Shown piece by piece: positions 1 through 6,970 of a stretch of DNA of 34,095 nucleotides. The stretch is from Candidatus Mediterraneibacter gallistercoris (GTDB taxonomy: Bacteria > Bacillota_A > Clostridia > Lachnospirales > Lachnospiraceae). Position numbers and translations under genes: made by a program. How positions within the stretch are numbered: the first letter of the stretch is position 1; each line of letters begins with the position of its first letter. The notes under the pieces were generated by a model. That model did no database searches. It worked only from the letters and a program-made list of their open reading frames with translations, and was not told the DNA's origin. Location: the NCBI GenBank assembly GCA_019119745.1, contig DWWI01000178.1, positions 1 to 34,095 on the forward strand, read 5' to 3'.

Positions 1-126
1 TATGTGATCCGGGAATGTAAAAAATCTGTACCGGAGGTACAGACTGGAAGCTTTGGCGCAGAGATGGAAGTGAGCCTGATAAACGACGGGCCGTTTACCA
101 TCCTTCTGGATTCGGAGAAGCTGTAA
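1..126 (+). CDS. dtd: D-aminoacyl-tRNA deacylase, 3' end (partial)
   Basis: The first 41 codons of the window are the C-terminal end of a D-aminoacyl-tRNA deacylase (DTD), which hydrolyses D-amino acids mischarged onto tRNA in the cytoplasm. The segment contains the family's [12 protein letters not shown] stretch followed by [10 protein letters not shown], which matches the conserved C-terminal motif (NDGPVTI..D) that lines the active site in the DTD dimer. The reading frame is open from base 1 and stops at TAA 124-126. The start and N-terminal half lie outside the window. The tRNA gene immediately downstream is convergent and unrelated in transcription. Confidence 0.9.
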   Translation, partial: YVIRECKKSVPEVQTGSFGAEMEVSLINDGPFTILLDSEKL

Positions 127-143
127 AAAAGACAAAAAAATAA

Positions 144-216
144 AGCTGTCTAGGGGACTTGAACCCCCGACCTCCGCCTTACCAAGGCGACGCGCTACCG
201 ACTGCGCCAAGACAGC
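144..216 (-). tRNA. tRNA-Thr (anticodon GGT)
   Basis: Read on the minus strand, this folds as a complete cloverleaf: acceptor stem GCTGTCT/AGACAGC, D stem GCGC/GCGC with a GG-containing loop, anticodon stem TCGCC/GGCGG around loop TTGGTAA (anticodon GGT), a 5-nt variable loop, and a T arm GGGGG-TTCAAGT-CCCCT. The discriminator base is U and the CCA end is not encoded. It is convergent with dtd. The minus-strand sequence after the 3' end is T-rich (two runs of 6-7 T between 126 and 141) and could terminate transcription. Confidence 0.97.
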
Positions 217-247
217 TTACTGCGTAATGATTTAATACGCAAGCATT

Positions 248-277
248 AATATACACCAGTCCGTCTCGTATTGTCAA
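248..277 (-). promoter_or_regulatory. Sigma-A promoter for tRNA-Thr
   Basis: On the minus strand a perfect -35 TTGACA (272-277) is followed after 18 nt by TATATT (248-253), about 32 nt before the mature tRNA 5' end. A short inverted repeat, TGCGTA/TACGCA (221-226 and 236-241), lies in the leader between the promoter and the tRNA. Confidence 0.7.
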
Positions 278-304
278 GAGAAAAATGCAATGATTCCTGT
301 CATT

Positions 305-335
305 TTGTACTTTATATACCGGCTTATGCTATACT
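305..335 (+). promoter_or_regulatory. Candidate extended -10 promoter
   Basis: A TGnTATACT extended -10 (327-335) has a possible -35 TTGTAC (305-310) at a longer than optimal 19-nt spacing. It sits 44 nt upstream of the small gene at 379 and back-to-back with the tRNA promoter. Sequence pattern only. Confidence 0.4.
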
Positions 336-378
336 TTGGGAACACGGTGGTGTTTCCGACAAGACTGGAGGAAAAAGT

Positions 379-729
379 ATGAAAACAGAACGAGAGGAGC
401 TTGAGATTTTACGAGAGGAACTGGAGAAACTGATGGATTTTGTCCGTAACATGGAGAAAGGAGAACTTCCGTATTTTTACCGATATTTTGATACAATGAA
501 GAACAATATAGAAATCTTCTTTCGAATCGGCGGAGAAGATACAGAAGACATCATTCCAGTATTGGAGAGAGACTGGAAAGCCTCCCATACAATGTTTATC
601 GGTGTGCAGAATTATGATATCAGAAAAGAGCATCCGGATCTCGATCCTGTGCTGAGCCTTTATTTTGCAGGACTTCTTTCTGACGTCGGAAGATTTTTTG
701 AGTGCAGGAGTACAGAAGCTGTGATATAA
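379..729 (+). CDS. Hypothetical 116-aa protein
   Basis: This is a small soluble protein of unknown function. I chose the ATG at 379 over the upstream in-frame ATG at 271 because a GGAGG sequence lies 8 nt before it and the longer version would run through the promoter region. The protein begins with a charged, heptad-like helix (EREELEILREELEKLMDFVRN) and continues with an aromatic-rich middle part (YFYRYFD, IEIFFRIGG). There is no signal peptide or membrane segment. It is followed by a strong hairpin and appears to be monocistronic between the tRNA and glnS. I do not recognise the family. Confidence 0.6.
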   Translation: MKTEREELEILREELEKLMDFVRNMEKGELPYFYRYFDTMKNNIEIFFRIGGEDTEDIIPVLERDWKASHTMFIGVQNYDIRKEHPDLDPVLSLYFAGLLSDVGRFFECRSTEAVI

Positions 730-736
730 TAATAGA

Positions 737-783
737 GTGCCGGAAGAACGCGGCTGCAACGAAGCAGAACGTTCTTCCGGCAC
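737..783 (+). terminator. Strong hairpin, likely terminator
   Basis: A perfect 14-bp inverted repeat (GTGCCGGAAGAACG at 737-750, its complement at 770-783) has a 19-nt loop that contains a further CTGC/GCAG pairing. It begins 7 nt after the stop of the small gene. No real T-run follows, and the -35 of the next promoter starts at the very next base. Confidence 0.6.
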
Positions 784-812
784 TTGTGGTCATTTGCATT
801 TTATGGTAAGAT
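784..812 (+). promoter_or_regulatory. glnS promoter (extended -10)
   Basis: -35 TTGTGG (784-789), 17-nt spacer, -10 TAAGAT (807-812) preceded by TGG (extended -10). The resulting leader is only about 30 nt, too short for a T-box, which matters because many Firmicute aminoacyl-tRNA synthetase genes carry one. Confidence 0.55.
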
Positions 813-850
813 AACATTTATGAATGTTTGCGTTATTAGAGGAGGAGACA

Positions 851-2521
851 ATGGAAAACGAAACTGTTTCAAAGAATTTTATAGAGCAGGAGATCGATAA
901 AGATCTTGCGGAGGGCGTATATGATCATGTTTGTACCCGCTTTCCGCCTGAGCCGAACGGTTATCTTCATATAGGACATGCCAAATCAATTCTTCTGAAT
1001 TACGGACTTGCCCAGGAGTATGGCGGCACATTCCATATGAGATTTGATGATACGAATCCGACAAAAGAAAAGATGGAATTTGTGGATTCTATCAAGGAAG
1101 ACATCAAATGGCTGGGCGCAGACTGGGGAGATCACCTTTATTTTGCATCGGACTACTTTGACCAGATGTATGAATGTGCGGTCAAACTGATCAAAAAAGG
1201 AAAAGCATTTGTCTGTGATCTGACAGCGGAAGAGATGAGAGAATATCGTGGAACCCTGACAGAGCCGGGAAAAGAAAGCCCGTACCGCAACCGTTCCGTA
1301 GAGGAAAACCTTAAACTATTTGAAGAAATGCGTGCGGGGAAATATAAGGACGGCGAGAAAGTGCTTCGCGCTAAGATCGATATGGCGTCTCCTAATATCA
1401 ATATGAGAGACCCGATTATTTACCGTGTAGCTCATATGACGCATCACAATACAGGGGATAAATGGTGCATCTATCCGATGTACGACTTTGCTCATCCTAT
1501 TGAGGATGCGATTGAAGGTATCACACACTCTATCTGTACTCTGGAGTTTGAAGATCACAGGCCGCTTTATGACTGGGTGGTAAGAGAATGTGAGTTCGAG
1601 AATCCGCCGAGACAGATTGAATTCGCAAAACTCTATCTGACTAATGTTGTTACAGGAAAGAGATATATCAAAAAATTAGTCGAGGACGGAATTGTAGACG
1701 GCTGGGATGACCCGCGTCTTGTGTCTATAGCAGCGCTCCGCAGACGTGGATTTACGCCGGAGTCGATTAAAATGTTCATCGATCTGTGCGGAGTGTCTAA
1801 AGCTCAGAGTTCTGTGGACTATGCAATGCTTGAGTACTGTATCCGTGAGGATCTCAAGATGAAGAAGCCGCGTATGATGGCCGTGCTTGATCCGATCAAA
1901 CTGGTGATCGATAACTATCCGGAAGATCAGATTGAATATCTGGATGTGGCGAACAATCTGGAGAACGAAGAACTGGGCAGCAGAAAAGTTCCGTTCGGAC
2001 GGGAACTCTACATTGAGAGAGATGATTTTATGGAAGAGCCTCCGAAGAAGTATTTCAGGCTTTTCCCGGGTAATGAAGTCCGCCTGATGCACGCTTATTT
2101 TGTAAAGTGCGTAGGCTTTGAAAAAGACGAAGAAGGCAATGTAACTGTCGTTCATTGTACTTATGATCCGGAGACAAAGGCCGGCAGCGGCTTTACAGGA
2201 AGAAAGGTAAAAGGTACGATCCACTGGGTTCCGGCCTCTCATGCACAGAAGGCGGAGGTGCGTCTGTATGAGAACCTGATCGATGAGGAAAAAGGCGTTT
2301 ATAATAAGGAGGACGGCTCTCTTAACCTGAATCCGAACTCTCTTACCGTGATAAAGGATGCCGTTGTGGAACCGAGCTTTGAGGGATACGGCGCATACGA
2401 CAGTTTCCAGTTTGTGCGTAATGGCTACTTCTGCATTGATTCCCGTGATTCAAGTCCGGAACATCTTGTGTTTAACCGGATCGTATCACTTAAGAGCTCG
2501 TTTAAACTGCCAAAGAAATAA
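851..2521 (+). CDS. glnS: Glutamine--tRNA ligase
   Basis: This cytoplasmic class Ic synthetase charges tRNA-Gln with glutamine using ATP. The class I signature [14 protein letters not shown] is at about residues 32-45 (HIGH at 40-43). GlnRS-specific blocks follow: FDDTNP, the [15 protein letters not shown] stretch, and GWDDPRL then LRRRGFTPE. The C-terminal half is the anticodon-binding beta-barrel ([19 protein letters not shown]). At 556 aa it has the usual length. The start at 851 has AGGAGG immediately upstream, and the extra nine N-terminal codons of the longer open frame lack an RBS. The second ATP-binding signature is atypical: the MSKRKL seen in E. coli GlnRS is replaced by TGKRYIKK (residues 268-275). 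Many Firmicutes lack GlnRS and use GatCAB, so its presence fits Lachnospiraceae, where the gene is thought to have been acquired. Confidence 0.96.
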   Translation: MENETVSKNFIEQEIDKDLAEGVYDHVCTRFPPEPNGYLHIGHAKSILLNYGLAQEYGGTFHMRFDDTNPTKEKMEFVDSIKEDIKWLGADWGDHLYFASDYFDQMYECAVKLIKKGKAFVCDLTAEEMREYRGTLTEPGKESPYRNRSVEENLKLFEEMRAGKYKDGEKVLRAKIDMASPNINMRDPIIYRVAHMTHHNTGDKWCIYPMYDFAHPIEDAIEGITHSICTLEFEDHRPLYDWVVRECEFENPPRQIEFAKLYLTNVVTGKRYIKKLVEDGIVDGWDDPRLVSIAALRRRGFTPESIKMFIDLCGVSKAQSSVDYAMLEYCIREDLKMKKPRMMAVLDPIKLVIDNYPEDQIEYLDVANNLENEELGSRKVPFGRELYIERDDFMEEPPKKYFRLFPGNEVRLMHAYFVKCVGFEKDEEGNVTVVHCTYDPETKAGSGFTGRKVKGTIHWVPASHAQKAEVRLYENLIDEEKGVYNKEDGSLNLNPNSLTVIKDAVVEPSFEGYGAYDSFQFVRNGYFCIDSRDSSPEHLVFNRIVSLKSSFKLPKK

Positions 2522-2532
2522 GACATTTTATT

Positions 2533-3936
2533 ATGTATGAACTGACGATCAACCTTAAACCCGGTGAGAAGACGCCGCTGTATGAACAGCTCTATGAATA
2601 TATCCGCGGAGAGATTCGCGGCGGTCATATCGCGAGTGGTGAGAAACTTCCGTCTACGCGGGCACTGAGCCGTCATCTTGAAGTGAGCCGCAGTACGGTC
2701 GAACTGGCGTATGAGCAGCTGCTTTCCGAAGGATATATAGAAGCACAGCCGTATCGCGGATATTATGTGGCTCAGATAGAAGGACTGTATCAGATAAAAC
2801 AGCAGCATATGAACGCAAAGAAAAGCAGTCCGGAAGCAAAAAAAGTATACCGGTATGATTTCACTCCGAATGGAGTGGATCTGAAGAGCTTTCCGTATAA
2901 TACATGGAGAAAGCTTTCAAGAGAATGTCTCGTGGACGACAGGGCGGAGCTTTTTCGCCTTGGCTGCCCCCAGGGAGAATTCGGGCTGCGGAATGCCATC
3001 AGCAGTTATCTTCATCAGGCACGGGGGGTGAATTGTTCCCCGGATCAGATTATTGTAGGGGCAGGCAATGACTATCTGATGATGCTGCTCTGTGCTATTA
3101 TCGGGACACGTCATAAAGTCGCGCTTGAAAATCCGACATATAAGCAGGCCTACAGACTGTTTGAAAACCTTTCGTGCGAAGTATGTACTGTAGATATGGA
3201 TGCAAAGGGGATGCGCTCAGACGGACTTAAGGCATCGGGGGCGGACATCGCATTTGTAATGCCGTCACACCAGTATCCGCTCGGTACTGTAATGCCAATC
3301 AAAAGGCGTATGGAGCTTCTCGGGTGGGCGGATGAAAGTGAAGCCCGGTATATTATAGAAGATGATTATGACAGTGAATTCCGCTATAAAGGGAAGCCGA
3401 TCCCAGCGCTTCAGGGGTACGACGGAAATGGAAAAGTTATCTATATCGGTACTTTTTCCAAGTCGATCGCTCCGGCCATCCGAATGAGCTATCTGGTCTT
3501 ACCGGAAAATCTCTGCAGAGTCTATGAAGAACGGTGCAGTTTTATTAATTCTACTGTATCAAAAGTAGATCAGCTTATCCTGCAGAAATTTATAGAAGAC
3601 GGCTATTACGAGAGGCATCTGAATAAAATGAGAGCACTGTACAAGAGCAGGCACGATACGCTGCTTCTGGCTCTCAGAAGCTGGAATGGAGAATTTTCCG
3701 TTTCAGGGGAAAATGCCGGAGTACATCTTCTTCTTCACTTCCGGGACGGAAGAAGTGAAGAAGAACTGATACGTCTTGCAGCATTAAAAGGCGTGAAAGT
3801 ATACGGCCTTTCAGAATATTATGTGGATGGGAAAAAGGATCGAAAAGAAGCGGTCATTCTTCTTGGATACGCGAATCTGAGCGAGGAAAAAATAAAGGAT
3901 GCCGTCAGGCTGCTTAAAGAAGCATGGAAAATGTAA
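2533..3936 (+). CDS. MocR-type regulator (GntR wHTH + aminotransferase fold)
   Basis: This 467-aa PLP-dependent transcription factor has an N-terminal GntR winged helix (about residues 8-75: PLYEQLYEYIRGEIRGG, LPSTRALSRHLEVSRSTV) joined by a linker to a fold-type I aminotransferase-like domain (about 115-465). The PLP-binding lysine is K310 in GTFSKSIAP, with YIIEDDYDSEF upstream as the cofactor ring-contact region. Such proteins (GabR, PdxR, TauR) usually sense PLP or an amine rather than catalyse transamination. It starts 11 nt after glnS and probably shares its transcript. There is no recognisable Shine-Dalgarno before the ATG. No vitamin B6 synthesis gene (pdxS/pdxT) is adjacent, so the regulated target cannot be read from the neighbourhood. 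Confidence 0.88.
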   Translation: MYELTINLKPGEKTPLYEQLYEYIRGEIRGGHIASGEKLPSTRALSRHLEVSRSTVELAYEQLLSEGYIEAQPYRGYYVAQIEGLYQIKQQHMNAKKSSPEAKKVYRYDFTPNGVDLKSFPYNTWRKLSRECLVDDRAELFRLGCPQGEFGLRNAISSYLHQARGVNCSPDQIIVGAGNDYLMMLLCAIIGTRHKVALENPTYKQAYRLFENLSCEVCTVDMDAKGMRSDGLKASGADIAFVMPSHQYPLGTVMPIKRRMELLGWADESEARYIIEDDYDSEFRYKGKPIPALQGYDGNGKVIYIGTFSKSIAPAIRMSYLVLPENLCRVYEERCSFINSTVSKVDQLILQKFIEDGYYERHLNKMRALYKSRHDTLLLALRSWNGEFSVSGENAGVHLLLHFRDGRSEEELIRLAALKGVKVYGLSEYYVDGKKDRKEAVILLGYANLSEEKIKDAVRLLKEAWKM

Positions 3937-3960
3937 GTGCCGGGAGTCGACTCCCGGCAC
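3937..3960. terminator. Perfect palindrome between convergent genes
   Basis: A 24-nt perfect palindrome (arms GTGCCGGGAG and CTCCCGGCAC, central TCGA) directly follows the stop of the MocR gene and lies 17 nt beyond the end of the minus-strand gene. Being symmetric it could stop transcription from both sides. T-rich tracts are weak on both strands. Confidence 0.65.
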
Positions 3961-3977
3961 TGATCATGTCTGTGATA

Positions 3978-4229
3978 TTACTCTTCTTCTGATTTTTCAG
4001 ATTTCTCCGCATCCTCTCCGGATGTCTTTTCAGGCTCTTTTTTCAGAGATACATACTCCCTTTCGGCCGGCTGCAGATCAGCGTCCAGGTCAAAATCTTC
4101 ATCCTCTGTAAAATCTGTCCCGGTTTGATCGGGATCGTCGGAACTGTTTTTGCAGAAATATGCAACTGCAAGTCCGATCGCTGTTCCGATGACAGCAAAG
4201 ATACCAAACCATTTAACTAATTTTTTCAA
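3978..4229 (-). CDS. Small membrane-anchored protein with acidic tail
   Basis: This 83-aa protein has one N-terminal transmembrane or signal-anchor helix (about residues 5-26: WFGIFAVIGTAIGLAVAYF) preceded by lysines. A long, highly acidic, low-complexity C-terminal tail follows (DEDFDLDAD, then E/K/S-rich to the end). The positive-inside pattern suggests that the tail is outside the cytoplasm, though this is inference. The start has a good AAGGAG in the reverse strand, and a sigma-A promoter lies about 75 nt upstream. The gene is monocistronic and divergent from purA. The type resembles short YtxH-like anchors of Firmicutes but the family is not assigned. Confidence 0.75.
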   Translation of the reverse strand: MKKLVKWFGIFAVIGTAIGLAVAYFCKNSSDDPDQTGTDFTEDEDFDLDADLQPAEREYVSLKKEPEKTSGEDAEKSEKSEEE

Positions 4230-4302
4230 TGCAAGATCTCCTTTCTGTCAGAAGATGTACTCCTAATTATTATGAAAAGAGAACATCCTTAATATGCCTA
4301 TT

Positions 4303-4331
4303 ATTGTAATACTTTTTTCTTTTAATTACAA
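4303..4331 (-). promoter_or_regulatory. Promoter for the 83-aa membrane protein
   Basis: On the minus strand, TTGTAA (4326-4331), 17-nt spacer, TACAAT (4303-4308). It is divergent from the purA promoter 36 nt away. Confidence 0.6.
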
Positions 4332-4366
4332 TAGCAACGTAAAAAAGCATGAAGTGAAAATAACAT

Positions 4367-4395
4367 TTTACAGAAAGGAAAATCTATAGTATAAT
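4367..4395 (+). promoter_or_regulatory. purA promoter
   Basis: TTTACA (4367-4372), 17-nt spacer, perfect TATAAT (4390-4395). The leader to the purA start is about 65 nt, and I see no purine riboswitch fold in it. Confidence 0.75.
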
Positions 4396-4467
4396 TCTAA
4401 AGGCGGTTATTCACAGATGCCGCTGTCAATAATATATCGGCTAACACGATACGCAGGAGGAATAAAA

Positions 4468-5748
4468 ATGGTAAAAGCAGTAGTTGGTGCAAACTGGGGC
4501 GATGAAGGAAAGGGCAAGATTACGGATATGCTCGGAAAAGAATCCGATATCATCGTACGTTTTCAGGGTGGTGCGAACGCAGGCCACACGATCGTAAACG
4601 ATTATGGCAAATTTGCGCTGCATACACTGCCGTCCGGAGTGTTTTACGGACATACAACGAGCATTATCGGAAACGGAGTTGCGCTTGACGTACCCAAGTT
4701 ATTCAATGAGATTCAGTCAATCGTTGACCGCGGGGTTCCGATGCCTAAGATTCTTGTCTCTGACAGAGCGCAGATGGTGATGTCTTATCACAAAAATTTT
4801 GATGCCTATGAGGAGGAACGGCTTGGAGGAAAGTCTTTCGGTTCTACAAAGTCGGGAATCGCGCCGTTCTATTCAGACAAGTATTCAAAAATCGGTTTCC
4901 AGGTAAGCGAACTGTTTGATGATGATCTGCTCAAAGAGAAAGTTGTACGTGTCGCAGAACAGAAAAATGTGCTGCTCGAGCATCTTTACCATAAGCCTCT
5001 GATCGATCCGGATGAATTATATAAAGAACTGATCAGCTATAAGGAAATGGTTGAGCCATATGTTTGCAATGTATCCCTGTATCTTTATAATGCGATCAAA
5101 GAAGGGAAGAACATCCTTCTGGAGGGGCAGCTCGGCTCACTGAAGGATCCTGACCACGGTATTTATCCTATGGTCACATCTTCATCAACACTTGCGGCAT
5201 ACGGTGCGATCGGCGCAGGTATCCCGCCTTATGAAATTAAACAGATCATAACGGTATGCAAAGCTTACTCCAGTGCAGTCGGAGCGGGCGCATTCGTAAG
5301 TGAGATATTCGGTGATGAAGCTGAGGAACTGAGAAACCGCGGCGGAGACGGAGGAGAGTACGGCGCGACGACAGGACGTCCGAGACGTGTAGGATGGTTT
5401 GACTGCGTTGCTTCCAAATACGGATGCAGAATGCAGGGAACGACTGATGTGGCATTTACCGTGCTTGATGTACTCGGTTATCTGGATGAGATACCGGTAT
5501 GTGTGGGCTATGAGATCAACGGAGAAGTGACGACAGAATTCCCGGTTACACATCTTCTTGAAAAAGCAAAACCGGTATTTAAGAAGCTCCCGGGATGGAA
5601 GACAGATATCCGCGGTATCAGAAAGTATGAGGATCTGCCGGAGAACTGCCGCAATTACATCGAATTTATTGAAAAAGAGATAGGATATCCGATCACAATG
5701 ATCAGTAACGGTCCGGGAAGAGAAGATATCATCTATCGTAATCGTTAA
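4468..5748 (+). CDS. purA: Adenylosuccinate synthetase
   Basis: It catalyses the GTP-dependent joining of IMP and aspartate, the first committed step from IMP to AMP, in the cytoplasm. The N-terminal GANWGDEGKGK carries the catalytic Asp (D12) and the GTP-binding loop. GGANAGHTIV carries the catalytic His (H40). The C-terminal part has EYGATTGRPRRVGWFD and KYGCRMQGTTD. The length of 426 aa is normal. I start at 4468 because AGGAGG lies 7 nt before it; the longer frame from 4417 has no RBS. The IMP-binding middle region departs from the textbook family: the usual GTTGRGIGP is SFGSTKSGIAP here, and EGAQGTLLDIDHG is EGQLGSLKDPDHG. This marks a divergent PurA subgroup. It is monocistronic, with its own promoter and terminator. 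Confidence 0.95.
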   Translation: MVKAVVGANWGDEGKGKITDMLGKESDIIVRFQGGANAGHTIVNDYGKFALHTLPSGVFYGHTTSIIGNGVALDVPKLFNEIQSIVDRGVPMPKILVSDRAQMVMSYHKNFDAYEEERLGGKSFGSTKSGIAPFYSDKYSKIGFQVSELFDDDLLKEKVVRVAEQKNVLLEHLYHKPLIDPDELYKELISYKEMVEPYVCNVSLYLYNAIKEGKNILLEGQLGSLKDPDHGIYPMVTSSSTLAAYGAIGAGIPPYEIKQIITVCKAYSSAVGAGAFVSEIFGDEAEELRNRGGDGGEYGATTGRPRRVGWFDCVASKYGCRMQGTTDVAFTVLDVLGYLDEIPVCVGYEINGEVTTEFPVTHLLEKAKPVFKKLPGWKTDIRGIRKYEDLPENCRNYIEFIEKEIGYPITMISNGPGREDIIYRNR

Positions 5749-5786
5749 GACTGAATATAAAAGTATGAATATTTAAAGAAGCACAT

Positions 5787-5839
5787 CTGCCGCAGTATAA
5801 ATGGATAATTTATTCCGTTGTACCGCGGCAGTTTTTTTA
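5787..5839 (+). terminator. purA intrinsic terminator
   Basis: CTGCCGC (5787-5793) pairs with GCGGCAG (5825-5831) across a long A/T-rich loop that itself can pair (ATAAAT/ATTTAT). It is followed by seven T residues. Confidence 0.85.
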
Positions 5840-5840
5840 G

Positions 5841-5869
5841 TCATATAATTTCCGGCCGGATCATATAAT
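5841..5869 (+). promoter_or_regulatory. Repeated TCATATAAT boxes around a palindrome
   Basis: Two exact copies of TCATATAAT (5841-5849 and 5861-5869) flank the perfect 10-bp palindrome TCCGGCCGGA (5851-5860). The second copy contains TATAAT and is a plausible -10 for the small gene at 5902. No convincing -35 is present, so the promoter may depend on an activator. Confidence 0.45.
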
Positions 5870-5901
5870 ATAAAGCTGAGATTAAAAAAGGAGGTATTTT
5901 T

Positions 5902-6060
5902 ATGCGTCAAAACAGCAATGAAACGGCAGGGAATATGATATCGATGGAAGAATACCTGAAAAAAAGACAAGCGATGACACCGCCTGCCGCAAGATGGCAG
6001 ACGGAAGGAAAAGAAGAGCCGGTAACAGCGTTGAAACTGGCAGAACTTTTATATGTCTGA
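5902..6060 (+). CDS. Hypothetical 52-aa protein
   Basis: This short gene is well supported by an excellent ribosome-binding site (AAAAAAGGAGG, 7 nt before ATG) and upstream promoter-like boxes. The product is hydrophilic, starts MRQNSNETAGNMISMEEYL and has no membrane segment or Cys cluster. A short basic helix (EEYLKKRQ) is followed by a Pro-containing linker and a C-terminal amphipathic stretch (ALKLAELLYV). Its last 12 nt overlap the 3' end of the convergent gene on the minus strand. I do not recognise the family. Confidence 0.6.
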   Translation: MRQNSNETAGNMISMEEYLKKRQAMTPPAARWQTEGKEEPVTALKLAELLYV

Positions 6061-6279
6061 ATGGTCATTTCTCTGATCATCGCTGCGATCTTTTAAAAGA
6101 CGTGTTATCAGAATGAATGCATATAACAGGACCGGAATCAGTATCGTTGCCGCCACGGAAGCCTTGAACAGTCCCGGCGCCGCAGGGGAATCAACGAGCG
6201 CGAAAATGAGAGTGGCCAGATACATGCAGACAAGGAGGACTGCACCAGTCAATGCAAGAATCTGTTTTAATTTTTTCAT
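6049..6279 (-). CDS. Small two-helix membrane protein
   Basis: This 76-aa integral membrane protein has two predicted transmembrane helices (about residues 8-29, LALTGAVLLVCMYLATLIFALV, and 39-60, ASVAATILIPVLLYAFILITRL). A short basic N-terminus and a charged C-terminal tail (KDRSDDQRNDHSD) probably face the cytoplasm. AGGAGG lies about 14 nt before the ATG, somewhat far for an RBS. It is monocistronic and divergent from the SEC-C operon, with promoters that interlock. Function unknown. Confidence 0.72.
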   Translation of the reverse strand: MKKLKQILALTGAVLLVCMYLATLIFALVDSPAAPGLFKASVAATILIPVLLYAFILITRLLKDRSDDQRNDHSDI

Positions 6280-6362
6280 GATGTAACTTAACTCCTCCTA
6301 AATTAAATTTCCCAGCAGTTCAGTCATCTGCAATCAGACAACCGGACTGCAGGACTAAATAC

Positions 6363-6391
6363 AGTATAACCAAAATAACGGTTTACGGCAA
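6363..6391 (-). promoter_or_regulatory. Promoter for the two-helix membrane protein
   Basis: On the minus strand, TTGCCG (6386-6391), 17-nt spacer, TATACT (6363-6368). The -35 hexamer shares two bases with the -35 of the opposite promoter. Confidence 0.55.
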
Positions 6392-6410
6392 ACAGAAATT
6401 GGTATATAAT
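6382..6410 (+). promoter_or_regulatory. Promoter of the SEC-C / YdcF / AKR operon
   Basis: TTTACG (6382-6387), 17-nt spacer, TATAAT (6405-6410), 45 nt before the SEC-C gene start. Confidence 0.65.
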
Positions 6411-6454
6411 AATTGGCGATGGATTTCAGATCACAGATAAAGGAGTAGTATACA

Positions 6455-6970
6455 ATGAGTGAAAAAAGTTTATTAGACCAGTGGCGTGGCATGGCATATG
6501 ACCAGACTCTGTCAAAGGACCAGCTTGAGAAGTTCTGGGCAAACTACTTTCTGATCGAGAAAGGGATTTATGAAAAACTGCTCGCAGATCCTGATACTGT
6601 TGTAAAAGGAACTGTTAAAGAACTGGCTGAAAAATACGGACAGGACGTTATGACAATGGTCGGATTCCTCGACGGGATCAATGACAGTCTTCTTACCCCG
6701 AATCCGATCGAGACGATGACAGAGGATACAGAGGTAAGCCTGGCATTTGACAAAGAAAGGCTGTATAAGAACATGGTAGACGCAAAGGCCGACTGGCTGT
6801 ATGGTCTGCCGCAGTGGGAGGCGATTTTTGACGAAGAGACAAGAAAGCGCCTCTACAGAGAGCAGAAGGCATCAGGGACGATACGTAAGCCGAAAAAGAT
6901 AGGAAGAAATGATCCCTGTCCATGCGGAAGCGGTAAGAAATATAAAAAGTGCTGCGGAAGAAATGCATAA
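6455..6970 (+). CDS. SEC-C zinc-motif protein
   Basis: This 171-aa cytoplasmic protein ends in a SEC-C metal-binding motif (about residues 148-169: [20 protein letters not shown]), the zinc knuckle found at the SecA C-terminus and in many stand-alone proteins. The first 145 residues are helical, begin [17 protein letters not shown], and resemble uncharacterised Firmicute SEC-C proteins; no catalytic motif is visible. The start has AAGGAG upstream. It is the first gene of an apparent three-gene operon: the next gene begins at the base after its stop. The known role of SEC-C motifs is zinc-dependent protein contact (SecB or ribosome in SecA); the partner here is unknown. Confidence 0.85.
   Translation: MSEKSLLDQWRGMAYDQTLSKDQLEKFWANYFLIEKGIYEKLLADPDTVVKGTVKELAEKYGQDVMTMVGFLDGINDSLLTPNPIETMTEDTEVSLAFDKERLYKNMVDAKADWLYGLPQWEAIFDEETRKRLYREQKASGTIRKPKKIGRNDPCPCGSGKKYKKCCGRNA

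Noticed and set aside
813..850. T-box riboswitch before glnS
   Set aside because: The leader from the predicted start site is only about 30 nt and has none of the T-box stems.
1676..2242. 188-codon minus-strand frame over glnS
   Set aside because: Antisense shadow of glnS, no ribosome-binding site or family resemblance.
4396..4467. Purine riboswitch before purA
   Set aside because: About 70 nt of leader with no three-way junction or conserved purine-aptamer loops.
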